A stretch of DNA of 64,000 bases from Rhodococcus sp. W8901 (GCF_013348805.1 NZ_CP054690.1:2666001-2730000), one strand, 5' to 3'. Shown: positions 12,214 to 24,242, numbered from the stretch's first letter. Notes: generated by a model from the sequence alone, not told the origin. A program made the numbers and translations.

Positions 12214-12705
12214 TTGGCCCGGGATTCCCGGGTACTGACCTACCGCGAGGTCGGTGCCACCGCCGGAGAGCTGCCGGCCGGCTACCGACACCTGCGGGAA
12301 TCGACCGCCATCGGACGCGGCGAGGATGCCTTCCTCGCCGCGTCCGACGCGTTGATGGGCTGGGATGTCCACCGGCGTGCATGCCTACGGGTGGAGGCCG
12401 AGTCGCCGATCGCGGTGCCCGGCACCACCGTCGAGTTGCGGTGGTTCGGCTTCACGATCCCGTGCCGCGTGATCTACGTCGTCGACGAGCCCGACCGTCG
12501 CGGATTCGCGTACGGCACGCTGACCGGTCATCCCGAGTCGGGGGAGGAGCGGTTCTGCGTCGAACGCCACGCCGACGGCGCGGTGGTGGCGACGATCACC
12601 GCGTTCTCGCGTCCCGGCCGCTGGTTCACCCGCGTCGGCGACCCGGTGGCACGTCTCGTGCAGCGTGCGATGACGCGGCGCTATCTGGACGCGTTCGCCG
12701 ACTGA
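12214..12705 (+). CDS. DUF1990 family protein
   Basis: 163 residues. The pattern YREVGATAGELPAGY ... GRGEDAFLAASDALMGWDVHRRACLRV ... AYGTLTGHPESGEERFCVERHADGAV is typical of DUF1990, a small family of unknown function common in actinobacteria and plants. Start TTG at 12214, 4 bp after sufT, is the only one preserving the conserved N-terminus. No signal peptide or membrane segment. It converges on the ku gene with a 4-bp gap. Confidence 0.85.
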   Translation: MARDSRVLTYREVGATAGELPAGYRHLRESTAIGRGEDAFLAASDALMGWDVHRRACLRVEAESPIAVPGTTVELRWFGFTIPCRVIYVVDEPDRRGFAYGTLTGHPESGEERFCVERHADGAVVATITAFSRPGRWFTRVGDPVARLVQRAMTRRYLDAFAD

Positions 12706-12709
12706 CGCG

Positions 12710-13543
12710 TCAGGCCCGCTTGCGGCCCGCCTTCTTCGCGGGTGCGGGCTTGACGTCCTCGCCGGCCGCCTCGAGACTGCGCTGCAGGGCCGCGACCAGG
12801 TCGACCACCTCGGCGTCCTCGCCGCCTGCCTCGGCCCGTTCGGCGGCGGGGATGACCTTCTTGCCACCGCTGGCGATCGCGTCGTCCAGGAGTTGGCGGA
12901 GCTGGATCTGGTAGTCGTCGGTGAACTCGGTGGGGTCGAAGTCCTCGGCCATGCTCTCGACGAGCGTGCCGGCCATCTTCAGTTCCTTGGCCTTCGGTTC
13001 CTCGGCGTCGTCGAGGGACGGGAATGCGGCCGCGCGGACCTCGTCGGGCCACAGCAGTGTCTGGATCACCAGCACCCCGTCCCGTTCCCGCAGTGCCGCC
13101 AGTCGGGTCTTCTGGCGGAGGGTGAAGTGCACCAGTGCGGTGCGATCGGTCTTCGCGAGTGTCTTCGCCAGCAGCACGTACGCCTTCGGTGTGGCCGAGT
13201 CCGGCTCGAGGTAGTAGCTCTTCTCGAACAGGATCGGATCGATCTGGTCGGTGGGCACGAACTGCAACACCGGGATCTCGTGTTGCTCGGCCGCCGGCAG
13301 CTTCTCGAAGTCCTCGTCGGTGAGGATGACGCGATCGCCGTCGTCGGAGTCGTAGGCCTTGTCGATGTCCGCGAACTGCACCGTCTGGCCGCATTCACTG
13401 CACACCCGGTTGTACTTGATCCGTCCGCCGTCCTTGGCGTGGACCTGATGGAAGCGGATGTCGTGGTCCTCCGTCGCGGAGTACACCTTGACCGGCACGT
13501 TGACCAGCCCGAACGCGATGGAACCCTTCCAGATTGATCGCAT
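12710..13543 (-). CDS. ku: Non-homologous end joining protein Ku
   Basis: 277-residue bacterial Ku, a homodimeric ring that binds double-strand DNA ends and recruits LigD. The family N-terminus MRSIWKGSIAFGLVNVPVKV and the Ku core (QVHAKDGGRIKYNRVC, KSYYLEPDSATPKAYVLL, LVHFTLRQKTRLAALR) are intact. The C-terminus is a basic KKAGRKRA tail that probably contacts DNA. ATG at 13543 was chosen because it gives the conserved start; a GTG three codons earlier (13552) is possible. No ligD gene is beside it, so its partner must be elsewhere. Confidence 0.95.
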   Translation of the reverse strand: MRSIWKGSIAFGLVNVPVKVYSATEDHDIRFHQVHAKDGGRIKYNRVCSECGQTVQFADIDKAYDSDDGDRVILTDEDFEKLPAAEQHEIPVLQFVPTDQIDPILFEKSYYLEPDSATPKAYVLLAKTLAKTDRTALVHFTLRQKTRLAALRERDGVLVIQTLLWPDEVRAAAFPSLDDAEEPKAKELKMAGTLVESMAEDFDPTEFTDDYQIQLRQLLDDAIASGGKKVIPAAERAEAGGEDAEVVDLVAALQRSLEAAGEDVKPAPAKKAGRKRA

Positions 13544-13707
13544 GGAACCCACTATTGCCCAGATCGGGGCACGGTGTCGGCTCCGCCGAGAAGATCATCA
13601 CCATCTCGAGACATTTCGGCGACGTCGGACCGACAGGCAGGCGTCGCCGCGGCGTCTGCGGCGAACGCCCGTCGAACAGTCGACGAACAGTCCGTCCGGC
13701 GTCGGGA

Positions 13708-13727
13708 GAATTGGTCTAGTCCAATTC
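13708..13727. repeat. Inverted repeat upstream of the phosphodiesterase-like gene
   Basis: GAATTGG and CCAATTC arms, perfectly complementary, are separated by TCTAGT. The repeat ends 12 bp before the GTG at 13740 and is AT-rich against its surroundings, so it could be an operator or a 5' hairpin. Confidence 0.45.
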
Positions 13728-13739
13728 AGGCTGTTCGTT

Positions 13740-14735
13740 GTGACTAACAACATCACATCCCCCAAGGCCCTGTCCCTCCTCCTCGCCGCCGGTGCCGTCG
13801 CGGCCGGTGTCGTCGGCGCAGCGGGTACCGCGAGCGCCGCGCCCACGCCGTCGGTCACCAAGACCGTCGTCATCGGACTCGACGGCACGATGCTCGACTA
13901 CGTCAAGGACGCGAACACCCCCAACCTGCATCGGCTGATCGCCGAGGGCACCAGCGGGCAGTCGTCGATCCTCGGTCACCCGACGATCTCCGGTCCGTCG
14001 TGGTCGACGATCCTCACCGGCGTGTGGCACACCAAGCACGGTGTGGTCGACAACTCGTTCAACGGCTCGCGCTACGACCGGTACCCGACGGCCTTCACCC
14101 GCATCGAGCAGGTGAAGCCCGAACTGCGCACCGCCTCGATCTCGACGTGGGGCGGCATCGCCACCATCGCCGGATCGGGCACGCCCAAGGCCGACGTCGT
14201 CGTGACGACCCCGGGTGCCGGCAGCGAGGCCGCGACCGACGCGGCCACCGCGACTGCCGTCGCCGCCGAGATCGCCTCCAATGGTCCGGATTTCGTCTTC
14301 ACCCAACTCGACCAGGTGGACGGCGCCGGACACTCCTCGGGCACCGCCGGATCGGAGTACGCGCCGGCCCTCGAGCGCGTCGACGCCGAGGTCGGCAAGA
14401 TCGTCGACGCGGTCGACGCGCGCAGCAACGCCACCGGCGAGAAGTGGACGATCATCGTCACCTCCGACCACGGCCACAAGCCGAACGGCGGCCACGGCGG
14501 CCAGAGTGCCGAGGAGGCAACGACGTTCGTGATCGCGCGCGGTGCGGGCTACCAGGCCGGCGTCGCCGACGACGAGTACACGATCGCCGACGTCGCTCCC
14601 ACGGTCCTCGACAACCTGGGCAGCGCCCAGCCCGCCGACCTCGACGGCGCCCCGCTGCCCAAGGCCGCGCCGACCGCGACCGGTTCCCTCGGCCGGCTGC
14701 CGTCGTGGATCCCGACGGGCTCGCTCGGGTCCTGA
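13740..14735 (+). CDS. Secreted alkaline phosphatase / type I phosphodiesterase-like protein
   Basis: 331 residues. The GTG at 13740 directly precedes a Sec signal peptide (ALSLLLAAGAVAAGVVGAAG, likely cleavage after ASA). The mature domain has the metal-site elements of the alkaline phosphatase superfamily: VVIGLDGTMLDYV with the first aspartate, a candidate nucleophile Thr/Ser in GHPTISGPSWSTILTG, QLDQVDGAGHSSG, and TSDHGHKPNGGHGG with the second metal cluster. The nearest family by pattern is the nucleotide pyrophosphatase/phosphodiesterase group; the substrate is not predictable. The upstream frame is open to 13458 but would read through Ku. It ends 1 bp before the convergent cyclase gene. 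Confidence 0.85.
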   Translation: MTNNITSPKALSLLLAAGAVAAGVVGAAGTASAAPTPSVTKTVVIGLDGTMLDYVKDANTPNLHRLIAEGTSGQSSILGHPTISGPSWSTILTGVWHTKHGVVDNSFNGSRYDRYPTAFTRIEQVKPELRTASISTWGGIATIAGSGTPKADVVVTTPGAGSEAATDAATATAVAAEIASNGPDFVFTQLDQVDGAGHSSGTAGSEYAPALERVDAEVGKIVDAVDARSNATGEKWTIIVTSDHGHKPNGGHGGQSAEEATTFVIARGAGYQAGVADDEYTIADVAPTVLDNLGSAQPADLDGAPLPKAAPTATGSLGRLPSWIPTGSLGS

Positions 14736-14736
14736 G

Positions 14737-15855
14737 TCACGACCGTCGGACGCCGGCTGCCGCCAGCGTCCGACGGATCGGCGGCGGTGCTTTCCGGAAG
14801 ATCTCCCACATCGCCGCGGCGATGGCCGCGGGTTGATCACGTCCGGACAGGTAGGCCCGCTGCCGATCCACCGGCAGAGTGAAGAAGGCCTCGAAGAACT
14901 CGGCGGTGCATGCCGGATCGAGGCTCAGCAGCGCCCGTAACCCCACCTCGCGCAGGGTCCGGACGGCTCGGGTGGGTAACGGCCACAATGCTTTTCTGGG
15001 GTCCCTGCCGGTGGTGAGCGCGGTGACCACGTCGTCGACCGCGCACAGGGACGCCGCCACGCTGTAGCCGGTGCCCGGGTGGACCAGTCCTGCTCGGGCA
15101 CCGAACGCGGCCACCGCGGACCTGCCGTGCGGAGCCTCCACGGGAAAGCGCACCCGTTCGGCCGGCGTGTCGGCGGGCAGTTCGACGCCGCGGTTGCGCA
15201 GCCGGGCCGCGAGTCGCGTGCGCAGCGAATCGAGCGGCAATCCGGGCCGTCCCACGAGACAGGTCTCCTCGAGCAGCACCCGGTCGGCGCCGACGGGGAC
15301 GGCATACAGGAACGACGCCGGATCGTCCGGCGCGGTGCCGTTGTCGCGGCGCCAGTCCATGAACCAGCCGTCGGCGCCGGCCATCGCGGGCGCAGCGACC
15401 TCCACGGACACCACGATCCCGAACGCGGTCTGCTCCGCCAGCGCAGGATCGGGGCGCAGGCCGCGCGAATCGATCACCCGTGCCGCGCGGATCTGCGTGC
15501 CGTCACGCAACGTGACCGTGCCGGGGCCGATCTCGGCCGCTACCCCGCGAACGACGCGATCGAATCCGAGCCGCGCATGCAGGGCGGAGTTGTCGAGCAC
15601 GGCGTACGCGCGGTCGAGGCTCCGTTCGCGCGTCGTCCACACCCGGGGTCGGGACACCCGGGCACGCAACACCGACGAATCCAGCCAGGACGGCAGTTCG
15701 TCGACCCAGGCCGCGTAGGTGGGCGTCCACGGTCGGTCGGGCGTCGGGTCGACACCCACCACCCGCAGCCCGGCGGCGGCGGCGCGGTGGGCGAGGGCGC
15801 GGCCGGCGGGACCGAGGCCCACCACCGCGACATCGGCGGAGAACGTAGGGATCAG
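14737..15855 (-). CDS. Lycopene cyclase family flavoprotein
   Basis: About 372 residues. The dinucleotide fold VAVVGLGPAGRALAHRAAAAGLRVVGVD opens the protein, followed by DRAYAVLDNSALHARL and GARAGLVHPGTGYSVAA, a pattern of CrtL/CrtY lycopene cyclases that close the ends of lycopene. In Rhodococcus such cyclases make gamma/beta-carotene. No canonical start exists before the flavin fold except a CTG at 15855, which overlaps the SDR stop; a GTG at 15825 would remove the first strand residues. The frame is open further upstream but there it is a shadow of the SDR. The 5' end is therefore approximate. Confidence 0.75.
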   Translation of the reverse strand: MIPTFSADVAVVGLGPAGRALAHRAAAAGLRVVGVDPTPDRPWTPTYAAWVDELPSWLDSSVLRARVSRPRVWTTRERSLDRAYAVLDNSALHARLGFDRVVRGVAAEIGPGTVTLRDGTQIRAARVIDSRGLRPDPALAEQTAFGIVVSVEVAAPAMAGADGWFMDWRRDNGTAPDDPASFLYAVPVGADRVLLEETCLVGRPGLPLDSLRTRLAARLRNRGVELPADTPAERVRFPVEAPHGRSAVAAFGARAGLVHPGTGYSVAASLCAVDDVVTALTTGRDPRKALWPLPTRAVRTLREVGLRALLSLDPACTAEFFEAFFTLPVDRQRAYLSGRDQPAAIAAAMWEIFRKAPPPIRRTLAAAGVRRS

Positions 15856-16622
15856 AGCCCGCCCGTCGCGAGCAGTCCGCCGTCGACGCGGACGGTCTCG
15901 CCGGTGATCCAGGCGGCATCGTCGGAGACGAGGAAACCGACCAGGCCGGCGACGTCCTCCGGGGTTCCCAGCCGCTTCATCGGGTAGACCGACGACGCCT
16001 GATCCTCGCCGGCCGACACGAGGGCCGCCGCGAACTTGGTCTTCACCACGCCGGGGGCGACGGCGTTGACCCGGATCTTCGGCCCGAGCTGCCACGCGAG
16101 TTCCTCGGTGAGCCGGATCAGCGCGGCCTTCGAGGCGCCGTACGCGGCGATGACGCCGGTCGAGCGGATGCCGGCGACGCTCGCGAGGTTCACGACCGCG
16201 CCACCGTGCTCGCCCATCCAGGCCCGGTACGCCTCCTGGACGTAGCCGAGGGCGGCGACGACATTGACGTCGAAGATCTTGCGGACGGCGTCGAGGTCGG
16301 CGTCCATCAGCGCGCCGTAGACCGGGTTGATGCCGGTGTTGTTGATCAGGATGTCGATCGATCCAAGGTCGCTCACCGTGCGGGCGACGGCCTCGGTGCG
16401 GGCGTCGGCGTCGCCGGAGTTCCCGACGATCGCGATGACCTTGCCGGCGTGCCCGAGGGCGCGCAGGTCCGCGGCCGCTTCCTCGAGCGGTTCGGGTTTG
16501 CGCGCGGTCACCACGACGTTGGCGCCGCGCCCCAGCAGTTCCGCGGCGATGGCCTTGCCGATTCCTCGGCTGGCGCCGGTGACGAGGGCGTTGCGTCCCT
16601 GCAGATCGTTCGCACGTGTCAT
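15852..16622 (-). CDS. Short-chain dehydrogenase/reductase (SDR)
   Basis: 256-residue classical SDR. Cofactor motif TGASRGIG near residue 17, NNTGI (a variant of NNAG), catalytic Ser in VNLASVAG, YGASK with the catalytic Tyr and Lys, and a C-terminal ITGETVRVDGGLLATGG. ARKP after the second strand suggests NADP preference. The substrate is unknown. It overlaps the lycopene cyclase-like gene by four bases, and the ATG at 16622 follows a TAACGT box by 8 nt, so a leaderless message covering both genes is likely. Confidence 0.88.
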   Translation of the reverse strand: MTRANDLQGRNALVTGASRGIGKAIAAELLGRGANVVVTARKPEPLEEAAADLRALGHAGKVIAIVGNSGDADARTEAVARTVSDLGSIDILINNTGINPVYGALMDADLDAVRKIFDVNVVAALGYVQEAYRAWMGEHGGAVVNLASVAGIRSTGVIAAYGASKAALIRLTEELAWQLGPKIRVNAVAPGVVKTKFAAALVSAGEDQASSVYPMKRLGTPEDVAGLVGFLVSDDAAWITGETVRVDGGLLATGGL

Positions 16623-16630
16623 GGAGCCGA

Positions 16631-16636
16631 ACGTTA
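16631..16636 (-). promoter_or_regulatory. Candidate leaderless -10 box for the SDR/cyclase pair
   Basis: TAACGT on the minus strand ends 8 nt before the ATG at 16622. Confidence 0.4.
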
Positions 16637-16680
16637 GCCGACTCACTGCACCGCGGTGTGGCGACAATCCCGCGTCACGG

Positions 16681-16686
16681 TAAAAT
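16681..16686 (+). promoter_or_regulatory. Candidate -10 box for the ABC-F gene
   Basis: TAAAAT is a good TANNNT box in an otherwise GC-rich divergent region. It would give a start site near 16693 and a leader of about 93 nt before the TTG at 16786, long enough for translational attenuation as seen for some ABC-F genes. Confidence 0.4.
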
Positions 16687-16785
16687 CGGTGGTTCTTGTG
16701 CTCTATCGCGGGCACGATGACGTCCGAATGGCGCAGTGCGTGCGCTTCGGGGCCGTCCCGCCTTTTCTCACCTAGGGAGTTTTGC

Positions 16786-18417
<1,632 letters not shown>

Positions 18418-18435
18418 TTCGTCCCATCCCCGCTG

Positions 18436-18507
18436 GCTGAGCGAGTTTTCGGTTTGTTGATCACGCGTCGATCGGTGATCTAGCCTGGAAACCGGGGCTC
18501 GCTCAGC
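18436..18507 (+). promoter_or_regulatory. Strong nested stem-loop in the leader of the small HTH gene
   Basis: Outer arms 18436-18445 (GCTGAGCGAG) and 18498-18507 (CTCGCTCAGC) pair perfectly. Inside, CGGTTT (18450-18455) pairs with AAACCG (18489-18494), joined to the outer stem by T-G wobbles, and GATCAC (18459-18464) pairs with GTGATC (18475-18480). The structure ends 5 bp before GGAGG at 18513-18517, so it could control translation of the HTH gene, terminate the ABC-F transcript, or both. It resembles no riboswitch class I know. Confidence 0.55.
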
Positions 18508-18522
18508 TGACCGGAGGATGTC

Positions 18523-18765
18523 ATGGCGGAGAGCACGGGGATCGGCGGGGTTTCCGGCGGGGTTTCCCGGGGGGCCCGAATCACCGGGGAATCGCGTGAC
18601 AAACTCCGCGACGAACTGAAAGCCCAGTACGAAGCCGGTGCGAGCATCCGCACCCTCGCCGAACAGACCGGCCGCTCGTACGGGTTCATCCACAACGTGC
18701 TCGTCGAGGCGGACGTGACACTGCGGCGGCGGGGTGGGCCGAACCGGCGCAAGAAGACTGTTTGA
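18523..18765 (+). CDS. Small helix-turn-helix protein (Rv1473A-like)
   Basis: 80 residues. A flexible Gly-rich N-terminus (about 20 residues) precedes DKLRDELKAQYEAGASIRTL and AEQTGRSYGFIHNVLVEADV, a resolvase-type helix-turn-helix, then a very basic tail GGPNRRKK. It lies directly after the ABC-F gene, the same arrangement as Rv1473-Rv1473A. The length and basic tail fit a small DNA-binding protein; targets are unknown. ATG at 18523 has GGAGG 5 bp upstream and a strongly folded leader. Confidence 0.82.
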   Translation: MAESTGIGGVSGGVSRGARITGESRDKLRDELKAQYEAGASIRTLAEQTGRSYGFIHNVLVEADVTLRRRGGPNRRKKTV

Positions 18766-18792
18766 CCAGGCTGTTACCGGATCGGGGAGCTT

Positions 18793-18810
18793 CTGGTGGG
18801 ATCCCACCAG
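18793..18810. repeat. Perfect 18-bp palindrome after the HTH gene
   Basis: CTGGTGGGATCCCACCAG is fully self-complementary with no spacer, so it is better as a protein-binding site than as an RNA hairpin. It lies 28 bp after the HTH stop and about 120 bp before the lipoprotein start. Confidence 0.4.
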
Positions 18811-18919
18811 CCGGAGCCAACAGGGATTCCAGTTTCGATCGGCCGGTCCGCGAGATTCTGCCGTCCGGCGAGGGCTTGTGGTATCACGGAAAATCGCCAG
18901 CTTGAAGGTCCGCGTTATG

Positions 18920-18925
18920 TACTGT
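18920..18925 (+). promoter_or_regulatory. Candidate leaderless -10 box for the lipoprotein gene
   Basis: TACTGT ends 7 nt before the ATG at 18933; no Shine-Dalgarno sequence is visible there. Confidence 0.45.
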
Positions 18926-18932
18926 CCGAATC

Positions 18933-19454
18933 ATGCGTATGCGGGCTGTAGCTGCGTCCTTGCTGCTCGCTGCCGCCGTGGCCGGTTGCGCGAGCACCGG
19001 TACGGGCGGTGATGGGCTCGACTCGCCCGTATCCTCGCCGCCGAGTGAGGAATCTCAGCTCTACTCCGCTGCGCTGCACCAACTGGTTCTCGTCGACAAT
19101 CCCTTCGCGAGATCGCCGTCGCCGGTCGGGTACGTCTACGTCGTCGACGGTTCGCAGTTCGACACCGACCTGAAGAACGACATCACCGCACAGTCCGGCG
19201 ATCTTCCCTCTGTCGAGTTCATTGCAAGCCCTGATCAGCGGGCAGATGTCGGAAGGCAAGGCTTGACTGGCGTCGAGAACGACGGAGTCATCATCGAGCT
19301 CGATCCGACGCAGCGACAGGACGACGGGAGGGCCCACGCCGGCGTACGACTATGGTGTGGCATCGATTGCGGAATCGGGCTCACCTACGTCCTCGAGCGC
19401 ATCGACGGACAGTGGACAGTCACCGGAACGACGGGCCCCGTTACCATTTCCTGA
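18933..19454 (+). CDS. Putative lipoprotein of unknown function
   Basis: 173 residues. The N-terminus MRMRAVAASLLLAAAVAGCAS is a lipoprotein signal peptide with lipobox AVAGC, so Cys 19 should be lipidated and the protein anchored outside the cytoplasmic membrane. The mature part has a Ser/Thr/Gly linker, then FEVD-poor, mixed alpha/beta sequence ending ERIDGQWTVTGTTGPVTIS, a tail seen in NTF2-like or Mce-associated proteins; this similarity is only suggestive. A cysteine pair sits in LWCGIDCGIG. It looks lineage-specific: there is no counterpart at this point in the mycobacterial order. Confidence 0.7.
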   Translation: MRMRAVAASLLLAAAVAGCASTGTGGDGLDSPVSSPPSEESQLYSAALHQLVLVDNPFARSPSPVGYVYVVDGSQFDTDLKNDITAQSGDLPSVEFIASPDQRADVGRQGLTGVENDGVIIELDPTQRQDDGRAHAGVRLWCGIDCGIGLTYVLERIDGQWTVTGTTGPVTIS

Positions 19455-19612
19455 AGCATGGTTCTTGTTCGGTGCGCCACCGCTACGTCGTCGCGCGAGG
19501 CTGTAACTGGACTCCGCGGGGAGGCCGCCGTTTCCATTCGACACGGATGCCTACGGATCCCCGCCGGGTCGCCACCCACACCCAACGCCGACGTCCATCC
19601 GGGAGTGGCCCG

Positions 19613-20269
19613 CTAGACGTTTGCCGGTGGGCGGCCGGATGAGGAACCGCCGAGCCGTACTCGCAGCGTCGCCAGGCCGGGGCCCTCGAGCTCGTTCGCG
19701 ACATCGCCGCGTCCGGCGACGGACATGAGCAGGGCCTCGCCGGGTCCGCGGACTTCAGGTCCGCTTCCCGCGGTCCAGTCCAGGTCTGTTGCCGCCAATC
19801 GAAGGCCCCGGATCCGTCGGTGTGCGCCTATCGGGGGCGCGATGCGCGCGAAGTCGAGAGCGGGCACGAGCGCCTCGGCGGGGATATCCCGGGGGAGGCC
19901 GAGCGGCCGACGAATGTCCTGCTGGTGGATCATGCCGTCGACGAGCGCGATTCGGCTCCCGAATGCGGTGGTGAGTCCTCGGGGCTGCAGGCTGCGATCC
20001 AGTAAGTCGAGCAGTTGGTGTGGGCTGTGCTCTGCGAAGTCGTCCAGCCCGATCGCGTTGGCGCGGTCGAACCGCAACCAACCGCGAGCGAACCTGCTCG
20101 CCACCCCGCCGGGGCCCAGCTCCTCGTAGCTCAGCATGTGGGCAACGACGTCGCGGACGCTCCAGCCCGCGCACAACGATGGCGTCTGCCACTGCTGTGG
20201 GGTGAGTGAATGCAGGAGAGTCGCGAGTTGGGTCCGCTCGGCGCGGGCCAACTCCTTCACGTCACGCAC
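19613..20269 (-). CDS. DinB-like / maleylpyruvate isomerase N-terminal family protein
   Basis: About 218 residues. The start LARAERTQLATLLHSLTPQQWQTPSLCAGWSVRDVVAHML is the hallmark of the TIGR03083/DinB four-helix family, with the metal-binding His in VAHML and further His residues in MIHQQDIRRPLG. Some relatives use mycothiol as cofactor; the substrate here is unknown. GTG at 20269 with GGGAG 5 bp upstream is preferred; an ATG at 20314 would add 15 residues. It is followed on the plus-strand side by 158 bp without a gene. Confidence 0.75.
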   Translation of the reverse strand: MRDVKELARAERTQLATLLHSLTPQQWQTPSLCAGWSVRDVVAHMLSYEELGPGGVASRFARGWLRFDRANAIGLDDFAEHSPHQLLDLLDRSLQPRGLTTAFGSRIALVDGMIHQQDIRRPLGLPRDIPAEALVPALDFARIAPPIGAHRRIRGLRLAATDLDWTAGSGPEVRGPGEALLMSVAGRGDVANELEGPGLATLRVRLGGSSSGRPPANV

Positions 20270-20439
20270 TGCAACTCCCGGACTGGTCCAAGACCACGAG
20301 TAGCCCGTGCCCATTGCCGGCCGTTCCCCTGTTGTGCCGCGGTCGGCGATCAGTAGCCATGACGCAGTATCACTCGATCTCGGCCGGCGGCGGGCCGGTT
20401 ACGCGCGAACGCCCGCAGCTGATGAAGGGACGAGTCGGT

Positions 20440-21018
20440 TCAGGTATCTCTGCGACGCACCGATTCCTCGACGAGATCGAGCACGGCCGAGAGGTTCTCG
20501 CCGCCGTGGCCGGAGGCGATGCGTGCGATCAGGCCGTCGAGGACCAGGTCGAGGTAGTCGAGCAGAACGTCGGTAGGCAGGTCGTCGCGCAGGCGTCCGG
20601 CCGACTTCTGGCGCTCGAGGCGGCGGACGGTGGCCTCGGTGAGTTCGGCACTGCGCTGCGTCCAGTCGCGGGCGAACTCGGGGTCGGTGCGCAGCCGTCG
20701 GGCGATTTCGAGTCGCGTTCCGAGCCAGTCGAACTGCTCGGGGGACGCGAGCATGTCGCGCATCACCTGGACCAGACCGCCCTCGGCGACGACGTCGGCC
20801 ATGCGTTTGGCGTCCTCGTGGGCAAGGGCGAGGAACAGTCCGTCCTTGTCCTTGAAGTGGTGGAAGATCGCACCGCGCGAGAGCCCGGTGGTTTCCTCGA
20901 GGCGGCGCACGGTGGCGCCGTCGTAGCCGTACTGCGCGAAGCACTGGCGGGCCCCGTCCAGAATCTGGCTCCGCCGCGCCGCGAGATGGTCTTCACTGAC
21001 CTTGGGCACAGCCGACAT
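20440..21018 (-). CDS. acnR: TetR-type aconitase repressor AcnR
   Basis: 192 residues. N-terminal TetR helix-turn-helix: QILDGARQCFAQYGYDGATV followed by RLEETTGLSRGAIFHHFKDK. The rest matches the AcnR/Rv1474c family (RRLRTDPEFARDWTQRSAEL, LLDYLDLVLDGLIARI). In Corynebacterium AcnR represses acn. It lies immediately downstream of acn on the same strand, with two hairpins in the 102-bp gap. ATG at 21018 touches AAAGGA directly; a GTG at 21009 has the same site at 8-bp spacing and is a good alternative. Confidence 0.92.
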   Translation of the reverse strand: MSAVPKVSEDHLAARRSQILDGARQCFAQYGYDGATVRRLEETTGLSRGAIFHHFKDKDGLFLALAHEDAKRMADVVAEGGLVQVMRDMLASPEQFDWLGTRLEIARRLRTDPEFARDWTQRSAELTEATVRRLERQKSAGRLRDDLPTDVLLDYLDLVLDGLIARIASGHGGENLSAVLDLVEESVRRRDT

Positions 21019-21020
21019 CC

Positions 21021-21032
21021 TTTCGTACGAAA
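21021..21032. repeat. TTTCGTACGAAA palindrome before acnR
   Basis: A perfect 12-bp palindrome 2 bp upstream of the acnR ATG. It contains CGTAC as do AcnR half-sites, so it might be an autoregulatory site, but it also includes the ribosome-binding AAAG. Confidence 0.35.
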
Positions 21033-21039
21033 CTGCAAC

Positions 21040-21071
21040 GGCGGGCCCGAGACTGACGTCCCGAGCCCGCC
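21040..21071 (-). terminator. 14-bp hairpin between acn and acnR
   Basis: On minus-strand RNA the arms pair without a break over 14 bp, including two G-U wobbles, closing a GUCA loop. The complementary strand would have two C-A mismatches instead, so the structure favours the acn-acnR direction. It probably attenuates read-through from acn into acnR or stabilises the acn 3' end. No U tract follows. Confidence 0.5.
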
Positions 21072-21084
21072 GTCAACGCGCTGA

Positions 21085-21108
21085 GTGATCCCGGGGAACC
21101 GGGATCAC
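21085..21108 (-). terminator. 10-bp hairpin 12 bp after acn
   Basis: GTGATCCCGG and CCGGGATCAC enclose GGAA, a stable tetraloop type on the plus strand. It is the first of two hairpins following the acn stop at 21121. Confidence 0.5.
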
Positions 21109-21120
21109 ACGATCAGGTGA

Positions 21121-23922
<2,802 letters not shown>

Positions 23923-24002
23923 GTCAGCTCCACTCGTCTTTGAGGTTCGCCGTCGACGGGGCTGTGTCGACGGCTGAAGCGAGGCACGCGAACAGGGCCC
24001 GA

Positions 24003-24020
24003 TTCGGTCGGCGGACCGAA
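24003..24020. repeat. Inverted repeat in the acn 5' region
   Basis: TTCGGTC and GACCGAA flank GGCG. It lies about 30 bp downstream of the proposed acn -10 box, so it would be in the 5' leader of acn RNA or act as a second regulator site. A further CCGTCGA/TCGACGG hairpin is at 23950-23973, closer to the start codon. Confidence 0.4.
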
Positions 24021-24049
24021 CCCGACAGTTCCGCGGGCGTCTCCAAACG

Positions 24050-24072
24050 AGTCTAACAGTACGCTTGTCCTG
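24050..24072 (-). promoter_or_regulatory. acn promoter with putative AcnR operator
   Basis: On the minus strand, CAGGAC-AAGC-GTACTG (24057-24072) is directly followed by TAGACT at 24050-24055, a TANNNT -10 box. The imperfect inverted repeat fits the AcnR consensus I remember from Corynebacterium (CAGNAC-nnnc-GTACTG) at all but two defined positions. The location, touching the -10 box about 130 bp before the acn start, is right for a repressor. Confidence 0.6.
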
Positions 24073-24242
24073 TGAGACTGCAGGGTATTGCCGAGTTCCG
24101 GCCGGGGCTGACGGGCCTGCTCGCGTCGGTCCAATCCTCACGCAGTCGGCGCGCGGGCGCAACGGACGAGGCGGTCTCGGCGGCGGGCCGTCACGTACTG
24201 TGCAGTGCACGCTTGCCCTTCGTCACCGAACCCGGATGAGAG

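Noticed and set aside
19455-19612. Small gene between the lipoprotein and the DinB-like gene
   Set aside because: No frame has both a good start and protein-like composition.
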